From: Corynebacterium haematomassiliense
Lineage (GTDB): Bacteria; Actinomycetota; Actinomycetes; Mycobacteriales; Mycobacteriaceae
Direction: 5' to 3'
DNA: 64,000 nt
Assembly: GCF_013978595.1 (NCBI RefSeq)
Contig: NZ_JACDTZ010000001.1
Span: 496,001 to 560,000, forward strand
The position numbers and the translations under genes are program-made. The notes beneath the pieces were generated by a model, which saw only the letters and a list, made by a program, of their open reading frames with translations, was not told the origin of the DNA and ran no database searches. Shown piece after piece: positions 42,889-52,989 of this stretch. Position 1 is the stretch's first letter. Every line of letters starts with the position of its first letter.

Positions 42889-43911
42889 ATGGACGAGACC
42901 AACTACCTACTGAACTCACCTGCAAATGCACGGGCGCTGCGCGAGCGTCTCGTTCGTCTTGAAGGCAACGTCGCCGAGCGCAAGGAACTCGCATCCGACG
43001 CAACAAGCTTTGCGGGTCAACACTTTGATGTCGTTGTCGTCGGAGGCGGATTCGCCGGGACCGCGGCAGCGATCAATCTCGCGCGAGCGAACAGGAAGGT
43101 ATGCCTCGTGGACGCGGGAGAGCCTAGGAACCGCAACAGTGAGCACATGCATGGCGTGATCGGCCTCGACGCAGCGAATCCCTCCGCACTTCTTGCCCGC
43201 GGCCACGCCGAGTTCGTGTCGTACGGGGGTCTACTTATCGACGGACGCGTAGAAAGCCTAGAGCACATGGCCACGGGCGATTGGTCCGTGAAGCTCGCGA
43301 TAGGCGAAGCTTCCACAGCTTCGCAGGTGCTGGTTGCAACCGGAATCACGGATGTGCTTCCCGACGTCCCTGGGTTGAGCGAGATGTGGGGAACCCGAGT
43401 CTTTCACTGCCCCTACTGCCACGGGCACGAAGTCAACAGCAAGAACCTCGGTGTCGTCGGAGGCAAGAATCCAGGGTTCACCACCAGGATCGCAACGTTG
43501 CTGACCAAGTGGGCGGCGAGCGTCACGCTGCACGTCAACGGGATGGACCTGAGCCCAGAACAGCGCGAACGCCTTGAACAGTGCGGGGTAGCTCTCGTCG
43601 TCGATGACGTATCGCGAGTATCGCCAGTCACTGACGACGACCACGCCGTCGAGATCACCACTGGCTCCGGGCCGATTCGCTATGAAGCCTGCTTCACTGG
43701 TCCGGAGTTCAAGCCGAACGACGAACTCCTCCGGGGAGCTGGATGCACTGTTGCAGACGGCTGGGTCGAGGTTGAGGGAGGAAAGACCTCGCAGCCTGGA
43801 CTGTGGGCGGTCGGCAACGTCGTCAGCTCGCCGGATCAGGTCTCTCAAGCGCTCGGATCGGGTGCCGCCGTGGCTATCGCCATCGACCAGCATCTCTTCG
43901 ACCAGCGCTAA
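42889..43911 (+). CDS. Thioredoxin-reductase-like flavoprotein with YefM-like N-terminal tail
   Basis: A 340-residue NAD(P)/FAD oxidoreductase. Residues about 46-340 have an FAD motif (VVVVGGGFAGTAAAINLA), a CxxC redox pair (Cys174, Cys177 in HCPYCHGHE), an NAD(P) motif (LGVVGGKNPG) and the closing GLWAVGNVV. Residues 1-45 do not belong to this fold. They read DETNYLLNSPANARALRERL followed by VAERKELA, closely like the end of YefM/Phd antitoxins (ETAYLLRSPANARRL pattern). GAGGG lies before the ATG at 42889. Base composition looks less GC-rich than in neighbours, hinting at acquisition. It follows pdxR by 19 bases. Confidence 0.85.
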   Translation: MDETNYLLNSPANARALRERLVRLEGNVAERKELASDATSFAGQHFDVVVVGGGFAGTAAAINLARANRKVCLVDAGEPRNRNSEHMHGVIGLDAANPSALLARGHAEFVSYGGLLIDGRVESLEHMATGDWSVKLAIGEASTASQVLVATGITDVLPDVPGLSEMWGTRVFHCPYCHGHEVNSKNLGVVGGKNPGFTTRIATLLTKWAASVTLHVNGMDLSPEQRERLEQCGVALVVDDVSRVSPVTDDDHAVEITTGSGPIRYEACFTGPEFKPNDELLRGAGCTVADGWVEVEGGKTSQPGLWAVGNVVSSPDQVSQALGSGAAVAIAIDQHLFDQR

Positions 43912-43930
43912 ACGAAGGTCAGCGCCGTTC

Positions 43931-45451
43931 CTAACCGATAACCTCCGCGGCTAAGACGCGTTTTCCGTGGCGGCCGGTGATGCGCGCCCACTCGTCCGGG
44001 TTGGCGGTGTTCGGCATGTCCTCGCTCTCGTCCTGCTCGGCGCGGACAGCCTGGCGCAGGTGCTCCTCGGTCAGACCCGCGGTAGATACGCCCGAGAGGT
44101 GGTCCTTGATCGCCAACTTCTTGGCGCGGTCCACCACGTTGGCGATCATCGCGCCGGAGACGAAGTGGTAGTAGTGCAGGGTTTCGGCGGAGCCGTCGAC
44201 AAGCTCTAAGCGCACATAGGGGCGCGGGGCGAACATGGCGTCGGCGGTGGCGTCGATAAGCAGCTCGCGCGGGGACGCGAGCGGGACCTCGTCGGTGATG
44301 TAGCGCGCGAGGATGTCTTTGGCCTCGTCCTTGTTGGGGCGGGAGACGCGGATTTTGATGTCCAGGCGGCCCGGGCGCAAAATCGCCGGGTCTATGAGTT
44401 CCTCGCGGTTGGTCGCGCCGATGACGATGACGTTGGCGATGTCCTCCACGCCGTCGATTTCGGTGAGCAGCTGCGGCACCACCGTGGTCTCCATGTCGGA
44501 AGATACGCCGGAGCCGCGGGTGCGGAAGATGGACTCCATCTCGTCGAAGAAGACGATCACCGGGTTGCCTCCGGCGGCCAGTTCCCGGGCGCGCTCGAAG
44601 ATCAGGCGGATGCGGCGCTCGGTTTCGCCGACGAACTTGTTTAAAAGCTCGGGGCCTTTGACGTTGATGAAGTGCGCCTGTCCCCCGTCGCCGATGCGCT
44701 GCGACAGCGAATTCGCCACCGCCTTGGCGATGAGCGTCTTGCCGCAGCCGGGCGGGCCGTACAGCAGCAGGCCCTTCGGCGGGCGTAGGTCGTAGGCCTG
44801 GTAGAGCTCCGGATGGGAAAACGGCAGCTCCACCGAATCCTGGATGGTCTCGATCTGGGAGCTCAAACCGCCGATGTCGGCGTAGGTGACATCCGGGACC
44901 TCATCCAACGACAGCTGATTGACCTCGGTTTTCGCGATGCGCTCAAACGCGTAGCCGGCAGAGGAGTTGACCAGCACCGTGTCGCCGGCGCGGGCGGATT
45001 CGCGCAGCGGCTCGGCGAGCATGACGATCGATTCAGCGCCCTGCTGGTCCGCCACAATCGCGCGGTCCCCGCCGACGCGCTCGACCATGGTGGCCAACTG
45101 CCCGGTCGGATCGAACCCGCATGTCTCCACCACGATCGTGCCTTCGCCCAGTCGCACCAGCGTGCCGGGAACAAGCTTGGATGGATCCACCAGCGGCGAC
45201 ACCTTCAGCCGCATCCGGCGGCCGGTGGTGTGCACCTCCGCCTCCCCGTCGCGGGGCGCGGGTGCGAGGAAAATCCCGTACGTCGATGCCGGCTCGTTGA
45301 GTTCCTCGACCTTCGCGTACAAGTCGTTGAGCTTGTCGCGGCTGACCTTCAGCAGCTCAGCGAGCTTCTCGTTGCGCGACCCGAGATCGCGGTTCTTCCG
45401 CTTGAGCTCGCGCAGCTCCGGTCCGAAAGCATCGTCGTGGATTTCAGGCAT
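43931..45451 (-). CDS. arc: AAA ATPase ARC (Mpa-like)
   Basis: A 506-residue hexameric AAA ATPase. An N-terminal coiled coil ([29 protein letters not shown], about 12-45) binds Pup, an OB-fold region follows, then the AAA core with [29 protein letters not shown] and [20 protein letters not shown]. The C-terminus ends VLAAEVIG and lacks the GQYL tail by which Mpa docks on the 20S proteasome. That agrees with unfolding of pupylated proteins without degradation, as shown for C. glutamicum ferritin. ATG at 45451. Confidence 0.95.
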   Translation of the reverse strand: MPEIHDDAFGPELRELKRKNRDLGSRNEKLAELLKVSRDKLNDLYAKVEELNEPASTYGIFLAPAPRDGEAEVHTTGRRMRLKVSPLVDPSKLVPGTLVRLGEGTIVVETCGFDPTGQLATMVERVGGDRAIVADQQGAESIVMLAEPLRESARAGDTVLVNSSAGYAFERIAKTEVNQLSLDEVPDVTYADIGGLSSQIETIQDSVELPFSHPELYQAYDLRPPKGLLLYGPPGCGKTLIAKAVANSLSQRIGDGGQAHFINVKGPELLNKFVGETERRIRLIFERARELAAGGNPVIVFFDEMESIFRTRGSGVSSDMETTVVPQLLTEIDGVEDIANVIVIGATNREELIDPAILRPGRLDIKIRVSRPNKDEAKDILARYITDEVPLASPRELLIDATADAMFAPRPYVRLELVDGSAETLHYYHFVSGAMIANVVDRAKKLAIKDHLSGVSTAGLTEEHLRQAVRAEQDESEDMPNTANPDEWARITGRHGKRVLAAEVIG

Positions 45452-45480
45452 GCGTTCGAGCCTACATAGGAGCGGGAGGC

Positions 45481-46314
45481 TTATCGACGAGCTTTGCGCT
45501 GCGGCCGCGGCGGCGTCACCCCGTCCGCAAGCCGGCGCGTCCACACGAGGAATGCCGTGTGGGCGTTCATGCGGTGCTCCGGGCGCGTGGCAAGGCCGTC
45601 GACTTTCCACTCGCGCAGCAGGGTTTCCCACGCGCGCGGCTCGGTGAAGCACTTCGCCTCGCGGATGGCCTCCATGATGTTCATCAGCTGCGGCACGGTA
45701 GCCACGTAGGTCATGAACACGCCGCCCGGGATGAGCACGTTTTTCACGGTGTCGATGAAGTGCCACGGCTCCACCATGTCCAAAATGACGCGGTCGACCT
45801 GCCCATCCAGGTCCTCCGGGGTGACCTCGCCGAAGTCGCCGAGACGCGGGGTCCACCACTCGGGCTCGCCGCCGAAGTAGTCGGCGACGTTGTCTTTGGC
45901 GAAGGCCAGGTGGTCGTCGCGGATCTCGTAGGAGTAGACGTGGCCCTCCGGGCCCACGGCGCGCAGCAGCGACATGGTCAGCGCGCCGGAGCCTGCGCCC
46001 GCCTCGAGCACCCGCGCGCCCATGAAGATGTCGCCCTCGACCAGGATCTGGGCAGCGTCCTTCGGGTAGATCACCGCGGCGCCGCGGGGCATGGACAGCA
46101 CGTGGTCCACCAGCAGGTGGCGGAAGCACAGGTAGTCGGAGCCGAGCGTCGACTTCACCACGGTGCCCTCATCGGCGCCGATGATGTCGTCGTGGCTGAC
46201 TATGCCTTTGTGCGAGTGGAACTGCCCGCCCTCTTTGAGCTCGATGGTGAAGTGGCGGCGCTTCGCGTCTGTGAGCTGCACCTTGTCGCCTGGCTGGAAC
46301 GGTCCCGAATACAT
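45481..46314 (-). CDS. trmI: tRNA (adenine-N1)-methyltransferase TrmI
   Basis: A 277-residue SAM-dependent enzyme that methylates A58 (and in some species A57) in the tRNA T-loop. The N-terminal barrel has [11 protein letters not shown]; the Rossmann domain has [41 protein letters not shown] and [13 protein letters not shown]. Ends with a basic tail ([10 protein letters not shown]). Located 29 bases upstream of arc as in related genomes. Confidence 0.93.
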   Translation of the reverse strand: MYSGPFQPGDKVQLTDAKRRHFTIELKEGGQFHSHKGIVSHDDIIGADEGTVVKSTLGSDYLCFRHLLVDHVLSMPRGAAVIYPKDAAQILVEGDIFMGARVLEAGAGSGALTMSLLRAVGPEGHVYSYEIRDDHLAFAKDNVADYFGGEPEWWTPRLGDFGEVTPEDLDGQVDRVILDMVEPWHFIDTVKNVLIPGGVFMTYVATVPQLMNIMEAIREAKCFTEPRAWETLLREWKVDGLATRPEHRMNAHTAFLVWTRRLADGVTPPRPQRKARR

Positions 46315-46329
46315 GGCGGTAAGTATGCC

Positions 46330-47529
46330 CTACTGCGCGGCCGCATAAAAAGCCGTCAGCGCGCGCACGAAGTAGTCCATGTCGTCCACGCCGCACAGCT
46401 CGCGCGCCGAGTGCATGGACAACAGCGGCACGCCGACGTCCACCGTCGGCAGGCCCAGGCGTGTCGACGAAATCGGCCCGATGGTGGACCCGCACGGCAC
46501 CGCATTGTTGCCCACGAACGTCTGGTGCGGCACGCCCGCCGCACGGCAGGCCAGGATCCACTCCGTCTCCGTGGCGGCGTTGGAGGCGTAACGCTGGTTC
46601 GCGTTGATCTTCAGCACCGGACCCTTGTTCACCAGCGGGTGGTGTGTGGGGTCGTGCTTGCCCGGGTAATTCGGGTGCACGGCGTGGGCCGCGTCGGCGG
46701 AGACTTGGATGGAACCCGCGATGATCTCGGCCGGGTCGCCGAAGCCTTGCGCCACCTTGGTCAGCACACGCTCCAGCAGCGGGCCTCCGGCGCCGGCGGT
46801 GGATGCGGAGCCGACCTCCTCGTGGTTGAAGGCCGCCAGCACCAGGATGTCCTCGGCGTCGTCCTTCGCCGCGAGCATCGCTTCCATGGAGGCCCACACG
46901 CTGGTGAGGTTGTCCAAGCGGCCGGCTGCCAGCAGGTCGCCGATGACCTCGCCGCGCTGGGCGTCCGCAGTGATGAGCTCGTGCGCCACCACGTCCCCGG
47001 CGCTGATGCCTGCGGACTCCGCCGCGAGCTCCAGCAGCGGGCGGTCCACGCCCAGGATGGGCTGGGTGTGCACCTGACGGTCGATCTCCGGCACGTCGCC
47101 GCGATACAGGTGAATGGCCAAATTCGGCACGCGCGCGACCGGGCCCGTGTTGACCAGGTGCTCGGTGCGGTCCGTGGTGACCACGCGGCCGGCGAACGTG
47201 AGGTCGCGGTCGAACCAGCTGGCCAGAATCGGCCCACCGTAGACCTCCACCGCAACCTGGCGGAAGCCTTCGCGCACCACGTCCGGGTCCGGCTTGGCCA
47301 TCAGCCCCGGCGAATCGGTGTGGGAGCCGACCACCCGGAAACGCGGGCGGGCATTTTCGGGTACCCACCAGGCAACCACGGCGCCGTCGCGCACGATGAG
47401 GTGGCCGCCGGGGGCGTGTGCGTCGTCGTCAAGCGAAAAGCCCTCCGCCTGCAACCTTGAGGCGACGTTGCTCGCGGCGTGGAATGCGGAGGGACTCTCG
47501 GCGATGAAATCGATGAACGGCTGTGTCAT
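46330..47529 (-). CDS. M18-family aspartyl-type aminopeptidase
   Basis: A 399-residue metallo-aminopeptidase. Zinc ligands and catalytic residues are in VVGSHTDSPG (His, Asp), FNHEEVGSAS (Glu-Glu), and CGVDDMDYFVRALTAFY near the end; FDRDLTFAGRV and IHLYRGD are further family blocks. M18 enzymes trim acidic or neutral N-terminal residues in the cytoplasm and form dodecamers. It begins with ATG at 47529 and is divergent from the RecB-like gene. Two peptidases and a peptide transporter lie within 20 kb of the pupylation genes. Confidence 0.93.
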   Translation of the reverse strand: MTQPFIDFIAESPSAFHAASNVASRLQAEGFSLDDDAHAPGGHLIVRDGAVVAWWVPENARPRFRVVGSHTDSPGLMAKPDPDVVREGFRQVAVEVYGGPILASWFDRDLTFAGRVVTTDRTEHLVNTGPVARVPNLAIHLYRGDVPEIDRQVHTQPILGVDRPLLELAAESAGISAGDVVAHELITADAQRGEVIGDLLAAGRLDNLTSVWASMEAMLAAKDDAEDILVLAAFNHEEVGSASTAGAGGPLLERVLTKVAQGFGDPAEIIAGSIQVSADAAHAVHPNYPGKHDPTHHPLVNKGPVLKINANQRYASNAATETEWILACRAAGVPHQTFVGNNAVPCGSTIGPISSTRLGLPTVDVGVPLLSMHSARELCGVDDMDYFVRALTAFYAAAQ

Positions 47530-47555
47530 GGCTCCACTCTATGATGTTGGGCACC

Positions 47556-48404
47556 ATGTCTGATGCCAGCACTCCCCCACGCCCACTAGCCATCTCGCCC
47601 TCGCGCGCCTCCGACTACAAGCGCTGCCCGCTGCAATACCGACTGCGCGCCATCGATAGGATCCCGGAGCCGTCCTCGGAAGCGCAGGTCAAAGGCACGC
47701 TGGTGCACGCCGTGCTGGAGGAGATGTTCGCCTGGCCGCGCGAGGAGCGTACATACCCGGCGGCGGTGAAGCGGCTGAAGCCGAACTGGGAGAAGATGCG
47801 CGAAGAGGATCCCACTTGTGCGGAGCCGGTGAAGGACGAGTACCAGTTGCTTGTGGACGCCCGCACGTTGCTGCGCGGCTACTTCACCATGGAAAACCCG
47901 CTGGGCTTCGACGCGCACGCCCAAGAAATGCCAGTGGACTTCACGCTGCCGAACGGGGTGCCGGTCCGCGGATTCATCGACCGTGTGGATATCGCCCCCA
48001 CCGGGGAGGTGCGCGTGGTCGACTACAAAACCGGCAAGAAGCCGCTGCCGCGCTACTCCGAAGACGCGCAGTTCCAAATGCGCTTTTACGCGCTGGTGTA
48101 CTGGCGCATGTTCGGCGTTGTGCCCACGCAGCTGAAGCTGATGTATCTGAAGGTGATGGACTCGATGATCCTCGCCCCCTCGCGCGAGGAGCTGGAGTAC
48201 TTCGAGCGGGACTTGGCGGAGCTGTGGTGGAAGATCGAGGCCGACGGTAAATCAGGCAACTTCCGCCCGCAGCAGTCCAAGCTGTGCGGGTGGTGCGCCT
48301 TCCAGCACCTGTGCCCGGTCTTCGGCGGCACTCCCCCAGCCTACCCCGGGTGGCCGGGGTCGCGGGCGGAGGCGCGTAGCGACGGCGGCGCCCCCGAGGC
48401 CTAG
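47556..48404 (+). CDS. RecB-family PD-(D/E)XK exonuclease with Fe-S cysteines
   Basis: A 282-residue nuclease resembling Cas4 and the AddB/RecB C-terminal domain. The core has [35 protein letters not shown] (Asp and Lys of the active site) and the helix [11 protein letters not shown]. Four cysteines, one near the N-terminus in YKRCPLQYR and three in [11 protein letters not shown], fit a [4Fe-4S] cluster. It is not near CRISPR genes. The role is probably DNA repair. It overlaps the convergent fhs by four bases. Confidence 0.92.
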   Translation: MSDASTPPRPLAISPSRASDYKRCPLQYRLRAIDRIPEPSSEAQVKGTLVHAVLEEMFAWPREERTYPAAVKRLKPNWEKMREEDPTCAEPVKDEYQLLVDARTLLRGYFTMENPLGFDAHAQEMPVDFTLPNGVPVRGFIDRVDIAPTGEVRVVDYKTGKKPLPRYSEDAQFQMRFYALVYWRMFGVVPTQLKLMYLKVMDSMILAPSREELEYFERDLAELWWKIEADGKSGNFRPQQSKLCGWCAFQHLCPVFGGTPPAYPGWPGSRAEARSDGGAPEA

Positions 48405-50068
48405 AACAGGCCGGAGACCACGCCGTCGGCGTCGACGTCGATGTTGTTGGCGGCCGGCTGCTTGGGCAGGCCCGGCATGGTCATCACGTCGCCGGTGAGC
48501 ACGAGCACGAAACCGGCGCCGGTGCGCGGGACGATGTTGCGCACGTGCAGCGTGTGGCCCTCCGGTGCGCCGAGCTGGGTCGGGTCGTCCGAGAAGGAGT
48601 ACTGCGTCTTGGAGATGCACACCGGCAGATTGTCAAAGCCGTTGTCTTTGAGCGTCTGCAGGTCCTTCAGCGCCGCGGCCGAGTACTGCACGTCGGCGGC
48701 GCGGTAGATCTCCTTGGCGATGGTCTCGATGGACGCCTCCACGCCTTCGGCCGGATCGTAGAGCGGGTGCGAGGTGCCCTCGGTGAGGTTGTCCAGCAGA
48801 GTCTGAGCGAGCTCGAGCGCACCGTCGCCGCCCTTGGCCCACACGTCCGCCTCAGCCAGCGCGATGCCGTTAGCCTTGGCCCAGTTCTTCAGGAAGTCCA
48901 GCTCGGCCTCGGAATCGGTGGAGAAACGGTTGAGCGCAACCACCGGGGTCACGCCGAACTTGCGCACGTTTTCCACGTGGCGCTCGAGGTTGACAATGCC
49001 CTCCTCCAGCGCGGCGACGTTCTCGTTCGAAAGCTCCGCCTTGGCCACGCCAGCGTTGTGCTTGATGGAGCGCACCGTGGCCACGATGACGGCGCCGGCG
49101 ACGTCGAGCTCGCCGTAGCGTGCCTTGATGTCGAAGAACTTCTCCGCGCCCAGGTCGGAGCCGAAGCCGGCTTCCGTGAGCACGATGTCCGCGTACTGCT
49201 GGGCGGTGCGGGTGGCAATCAGGGTGTTGCAGCCGTGGGCGATGTTGGCGAACGGCCCGCCGTGGATGAACGCCGGGGTACCGCCGAGGGTCTGCACGAG
49301 GTTCGGGTTGACAGCGTCCTTGAGCAGCGCGGCCATCGCGCCCTGGGCGCCGAGGTCGCCGGCGGTGACCGGCTTCTTGTCGTAGGTCAGGCCGATGGTG
49401 ATGTCGGCCAGGCGCTGCTTGAGGTCATCCAGGTCCGTGGCCAGACCCAGAATCGCCATGATCTCGGAGGCGGCGGTGATGGTGAAGCCGGTCTCCGCCG
49501 GCACACCGTGCGCCGGGCCGCCCAGGCCGGTGACCACGTTGCGCAGCGCGCGGTCGTTGACGTCCAGGCAGCGCTGCCAGGTCACCCGCCGCGGGTCGAT
49601 GCCGAGGGCGTTTCCCTGGTGGATGTGGTTGTCGATGAGCGCGGCCAGCGTGTTGTTGGCGCTGGTGATCGCGTGGAAATCGCCGGTGAAGTGCAGGTTG
49701 ATCTGCTCCATCGGTACCACCTGGGAGTATCCGCCGCCCGCGGCGCCGCCCTTGATGCCCATCACCGGGCCGAGCGACGGCTCGCGCAGCGCGACCATGG
49801 CGTTCTTGCCCAGCTTCGCCAGCGCGTCCGTCAGGCCGATCAGCGTGGTGGACTTGCCCTCGCCCGCAGGCGTCGGCGAGACACCGGTGACCACGACGAG
49901 CTTGCCCGGCGTGTTCCCCGGGTTCTGGGCGATGTCCACCTTGGCCATGTGCTTGCCGTACGGGATCAGCGCATCGTCGGACACACCTGCCTTCGCGGCG
50001 ATCTCCGTGATTGGGGCGAGCGAGTGGGCCTGGGCAATTTCGACGTCAGTCAACGGTTGTGCAGTCAT
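48401..50068 (-). CDS. fhs: Formate-tetrahydrofolate ligase
   Basis: A 555-residue enzyme: formate + ATP + THF to 10-formyl-THF. The P-loop-like motif is [14 protein letters not shown]; further blocks are [37 protein letters not shown] and [12 protein letters not shown]. The family has about 555-560 residues. ATG at 50068 is chosen by homology; a longer frame runs into the upstream gap. Since PFL in the same window releases formate, this enzyme gives a direct route from pyruvate to one-carbon units under low oxygen (inference). It lies five bases after the dcu gene, so the two may be one operon. Confidence 0.95.
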   Translation of the reverse strand: MTAQPLTDVEIAQAHSLAPITEIAAKAGVSDDALIPYGKHMAKVDIAQNPGNTPGKLVVVTGVSPTPAGEGKSTTLIGLTDALAKLGKNAMVALREPSLGPVMGIKGGAAGGGYSQVVPMEQINLHFTGDFHAITSANNTLAALIDNHIHQGNALGIDPRRVTWQRCLDVNDRALRNVVTGLGGPAHGVPAETGFTITAASEIMAILGLATDLDDLKQRLADITIGLTYDKKPVTAGDLGAQGAMAALLKDAVNPNLVQTLGGTPAFIHGGPFANIAHGCNTLIATRTAQQYADIVLTEAGFGSDLGAEKFFDIKARYGELDVAGAVIVATVRSIKHNAGVAKAELSNENVAALEEGIVNLERHVENVRKFGVTPVVALNRFSTDSEAELDFLKNWAKANGIALAEADVWAKGGDGALELAQTLLDNLTEGTSHPLYDPAEGVEASIETIAKEIYRAADVQYSAAALKDLQTLKDNGFDNLPVCISKTQYSFSDDPTQLGAPEGHTLHVRNIVPRTGAGFVLVLTGDVMTMPGLPKQPAANNIDVDADGVVSGLF

Positions 50069-50073
50069 GCACC

Positions 50074-51384
50074 TCACACTACAACGGCGCCGATGGCATA
50101 ACCCAGAATCACGCTGACAAAGATGCACACCACACCCGGAACGAGGAACGGGTGGTTAAACACATACTTGCCAATGCGGGTGGAGCCGGTGTCGTCCATC
50201 TCTACCGCGGCGAGCAGCGTCGGGTACGTCGGCAGCACGAACAGCGCGGAGACGGCCGGGAAGGCGGCGAGCGCGGTCAGCGGGCTCACGCCAATCGCCA
50301 GCGCCGCCGGGATGAGCGCCTTGGCCGTCGCGGCCTGCGAGTACAAAAGCGATGCGGCGACGAAGAGCACGACCGCGAGCAGCCACGGCTTCGCGGTGAG
50401 CACGTCGCCGGCGATGCTTTGGATGTCTTCGATGTAGTAGTTGATAAACGTCGTGCCCAGCCAGGCCACGCCGAGTACGCACACGCAGGCGGACATGCCG
50501 GAGCGGAACACCTGGGTGTTTAAGATCTCCGCCGCTGTCGTGCGCGTGACCAGCACGATGGCGGCCGCGGCGCCAAGCATGATGGCCATGATCGCTTCGT
50601 TGCGCGGGATGGTCGGGTCCGCAATCAGCCCAACCTGCTCCGAGATCAGCGTGGCGTAGACCATCACGATCACGATCGCGGCGAGGAAGATGCCCACCGA
50701 GGCCTTTGCGCCTTGGGGCGGGACGTAGTGCTCGCGCGATGCGGGCTTTGCGACGAGACCGTCGGCCACCCGCTGGCGGTAGACCGGATCATCCTCCAGC
50801 TCCGCGCCGGACTTGTTGGCAATCCACGCCATGGGGAAGATCGCGAAGAACGTCGCCGGGATCATTACCGCCAGCAGCTGGAGGTAGCCCACCCCGAGTG
50901 GCTCGAGCGCGGACGCCATGAACACCACTGCGGCGGAAATCGGCGAGGCGACGATGGCCATCTGCGAGGCAATCACCGCAGCCGACAGCGGGCGCGAGGG
51001 CCGCACCTTGCCTTCCTTTGCCACCTCGACGATGACGGGCATCGTGGAAAAGGCGGTGTGGCCGGTGCCGGCGAGCACCGTCATCAGCCAGGTGACAATC
51101 GGGGCGTAGACCGTGATGCGCTTCGGGTTGCGCCGCAGGAAGCGCTCGGCCAGGTCCACCAGGTAGTCCATGCCTCCGGCGAGCTGCATCGCGGAAATCG
51201 CGGCGATGACGCACATGATGATGCCGATGACATCGAATGGGATGGCCTCTGCACTGACCGGCATCCCGGTTGCGCCGAGCAGCAGCACCCCGAGACCGCC
51301 GGCGAAGCCGATGGCGATAGAGCCCATCCGAGCGCCCACCACAATCGCCCCAAGGAGGATGATGATGTGGACGGCGAGTAACAC
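50074..51384 (-). CDS. Anaerobic C4-dicarboxylate transporter (Dcu family)
   Basis: A 436-residue membrane protein with 10-12 helices. It matches DcuA/Dcu[84 protein letters not shown]. Such carriers exchange fumarate, malate, aspartate and succinate in anaerobic growth. It starts with GTG at 51384 behind an AAGGAG ribosome site that is buried in a long hairpin. aspA lies upstream, the same pairing as aspA-dcuA in E. coli. Confidence 0.93.
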   Translation of the reverse strand: MLLAVHIIILLGAIVVGARMGSIAIGFAGGLGVLLLGATGMPVSAEAIPFDVIGIIMCVIAAISAMQLAGGMDYLVDLAERFLRRNPKRITVYAPIVTWLMTVLAGTGHTAFSTMPVIVEVAKEGKVRPSRPLSAAVIASQMAIVASPISAAVVFMASALEPLGVGYLQLLAVMIPATFFAIFPMAWIANKSGAELEDDPVYRQRVADGLVAKPASREHYVPPQGAKASVGIFLAAIVIVMVYATLISEQVGLIADPTIPRNEAIMAIMLGAAAAIVLVTRTTAAEILNTQVFRSGMSACVCVLGVAWLGTTFINYYIEDIQSIAGDVLTAKPWLLAVVLFVAASLLYSQAATAKALIPAALAIGVSPLTALAAFPAVSALFVLPTYPTLLAAVEMDDTGSTRIGKYVFNHPFLVPGVVCIFVSVILGYAIGAVVV

Positions 51385-51387
51385 GGC

Positions 51388-51439
51388 GGGCTCCTTCAGA
51401 CAGTTATTAGGTCATCCCATTATCTGTCCGAAGGAGCCC
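51388..51439 (-). promoter_or_regulatory. dcu leader hairpin covering the Shine-Dalgarno sequence
   Basis: In the minus-strand RNA, GGGCTCCTTCGGACAG (51439-51424) pairs with CTGTCTGAAGGAGCCC (51403-51388): 16 pairs with one G-U, around a 20-base loop. The 3' arm holds AAGGAG, and the GTG start follows four bases after the stem. If the stem forms, the ribosome site is closed. It may be a translational off-switch, RNase site or anti-terminator partner. Confidence 0.65.
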
Positions 51440-51443
51440 GAAA

Positions 51444-51481
51444 TGAAAATGCAGCCGGTGTGATGTTGCCTACCCGGCTGC
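51444..51481 (-). terminator. Rho-independent terminator after aspA
   Basis: On the minus strand GCAGCCGG (51481-51474 region) pairs with CCGGCTGC (51458-51451) and is followed by ATTTTCATTTC. It ends aspA transcription 15 bases after the stop and would reduce read-through into dcu. Confidence 0.75.
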
Positions 51482-51495
51482 GCTAAGCGCTGAGC

Positions 51496-52935
51496 CTAGG
51501 CCTCCAGGCCCGGCTCGTCGTCGACGTAGAGCTTGCCCCGGTACTCGGGGTGCATGAGGTTTTCCTTGCTCAGCAGCTTCTTCAGGTCCTCTTCCTCGAT
51601 GAGCCCCTTCTCCAGCACCAAGTCGTAGACGCTCTTGCCGGTCTCCGCCGCCTCGCGGCCGATGAGGTCGCCGTTGTGGTGGCCGATCACCGGGTTGAGG
51701 TAGGTGATAATCCCGATGGAGTTGGTCACGTACGCCTCGCACACATCTTGGTTGGCAGTGATGCCGGTGACGCACTTCTCGCGAAGGGTCTTCGCCGCGT
51801 TGGCGAGCAGACTGATGGACTCGAACAGGGACTGGCCGATCACCGGCTCCATCACGTTGAGCTGAAGCTGGCCCGCCTCGGAGGCCATGGAGATGGTCAC
51901 GTCGTTGCCGAAGACCTTGAAGCAGACCTGGTTGACCACCTCGGGGATCACCGGGTTGACCTTCGCCGGCATGATCGAGGAACCCGCCTGCCGCTCCGGC
52001 AGGTTGATTTCGTTCAGACCAGCGCGCGGGCCGGAAGACAGCAGGCGCAGGTCGTTGCAGATCTTCGACAGCTTCATCGCGGCGCGCTTGATAGCGCTGT
52101 GCATCATCACGTAACCGCCGGTGTCAGAGGTCGCCTCGATCAGGTCCGGCGACGCCTGGATGTCCAGACCGGTGACCTCGCGCAGCGCGGAGACCACCTG
52201 GTCACGGTAGCCGCTCGGGGTGTTGATGCCGGTGCCGATGGCGGTGGCACCGAGGTTGACCTCCAGCAGCGAGTCGGCCGCGCCGCTGATGGTGCGCTGC
52301 TCCTCGGCGAGGTTGGCGCCGAAGGCGGTGAACTCCTGGCCCAGGGTCATCGGGACGGCGTCTTGCAGCTGAGTGCGGCCCATCTTGATGATGTCGGCGA
52401 ACTCGTCGCCCTTCGCACGCAGCGCCTTCTGCAGCTCGTCGAGCTCCTCCAGCAGCCCCTGCACCGCGTAGTACACGCCGAGACGGAAACCGGTCGGGTA
52501 CGCGTCGTTAGTGGACTGCGACATGTTGACGTCGTCGTTCGGGTTGATCACCGAGTAGTCGCCCTTTTCGCGGCCGATCAGTTCGAGCGCGAGGTTGGCC
52601 ACCACTTCGTTGGTGTTCATGTTCAGCGATGTGCCGGCGCCGCCCTGGAAGACGTCGATCGGGAACTGGTCCATGCACACGCCCTCGTCCAGGATCTTGT
52701 CGCAGGCCGCGATGATGGCCTCGGACTTGTCCTTGGGCAGGGCGTGCAGGCGGCGGTTCGCCATCGCGGTGGCTTTCTTCACCTGCACCATGCCGCGAAT
52801 GAACTCCGGTACGTCGTTGACGGTGCTGCCGGAGATCTGGAAATTATCCTTGGCGCGCTGGGCGTGGATGCCGTAGTAGACGTCGGCGGGGACCTCGGCG
52901 GTGCCGAGGAGGTCTTCTTCAGTACGAGTGCTCAT
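51496..52935 (-). CDS. aspA: Aspartate ammonia-lyase
   Basis: A 479-residue fumarase/aspartase-superfamily enzyme: L-aspartate to fumarate + NH3. Conserved blocks: [46 protein letters not shown] and the signature [15 protein letters not shown]. The ATG at 52935 ([11 protein letters not shown]) is selected because the family starts at that point. A -10-like TATAGT lies seven bases in front, suggesting a leaderless mRNA. It provides fumarate for respiration or exchange by the dcu product. Confidence 0.95.
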   Translation of the reverse strand: MSTRTEEDLLGTAEVPADVYYGIHAQRAKDNFQISGSTVNDVPEFIRGMVQVKKATAMANRRLHALPKDKSEAIIAACDKILDEGVCMDQFPIDVFQGGAGTSLNMNTNEVVANLALELIGREKGDYSVINPNDDVNMSQSTNDAYPTGFRLGVYYAVQGLLEELDELQKALRAKGDEFADIIKMGRTQLQDAVPMTLGQEFTAFGANLAEEQRTISGAADSLLEVNLGATAIGTGINTPSGYRDQVVSALREVTGLDIQASPDLIEATSDTGGYVMMHSAIKRAAMKLSKICNDLRLLSSGPRAGLNEINLPERQAGSSIMPAKVNPVIPEVVNQVCFKVFGNDVTISMASEAGQLQLNVMEPVIGQSLFESISLLANAAKTLREKCVTGITANQDVCEAYVTNSIGIITYLNPVIGHHNGDLIGREAAETGKSVYDLVLEKGLIEEEDLKKLLSKENLMHPEYRGKLYVDDEPGLEA

Positions 52936-52948
52936 GAGCGCCACTATA
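52936..52948 (-). promoter_or_regulatory. Leaderless promoter of aspA
   Basis: TATAGT (52948-52943, minus strand) is a near-consensus -10, with only seven bases before the ATG at 52935. There is no room for a Shine-Dalgarno sequence. No clear -35. Confidence 0.45.
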
Positions 52949-52989
52949 CGTAGCAAGAAGCTTCTCGACGGGCGCTGCGTACCCCCGTT

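Noticed and set aside
43931-46129. ARC fused to an upstream 225-codon extension
   Set aside because: The extension overlaps trmI in another frame; known ARC/Mpa proteins start at the coiled coil.
47556-48404. Cas4-like nuclease as part of a CRISPR system
   Set aside because: No repeats, Cas1, Cas2 or other cas genes occur in the window; the gene fits a house-keeping RecB-family position.
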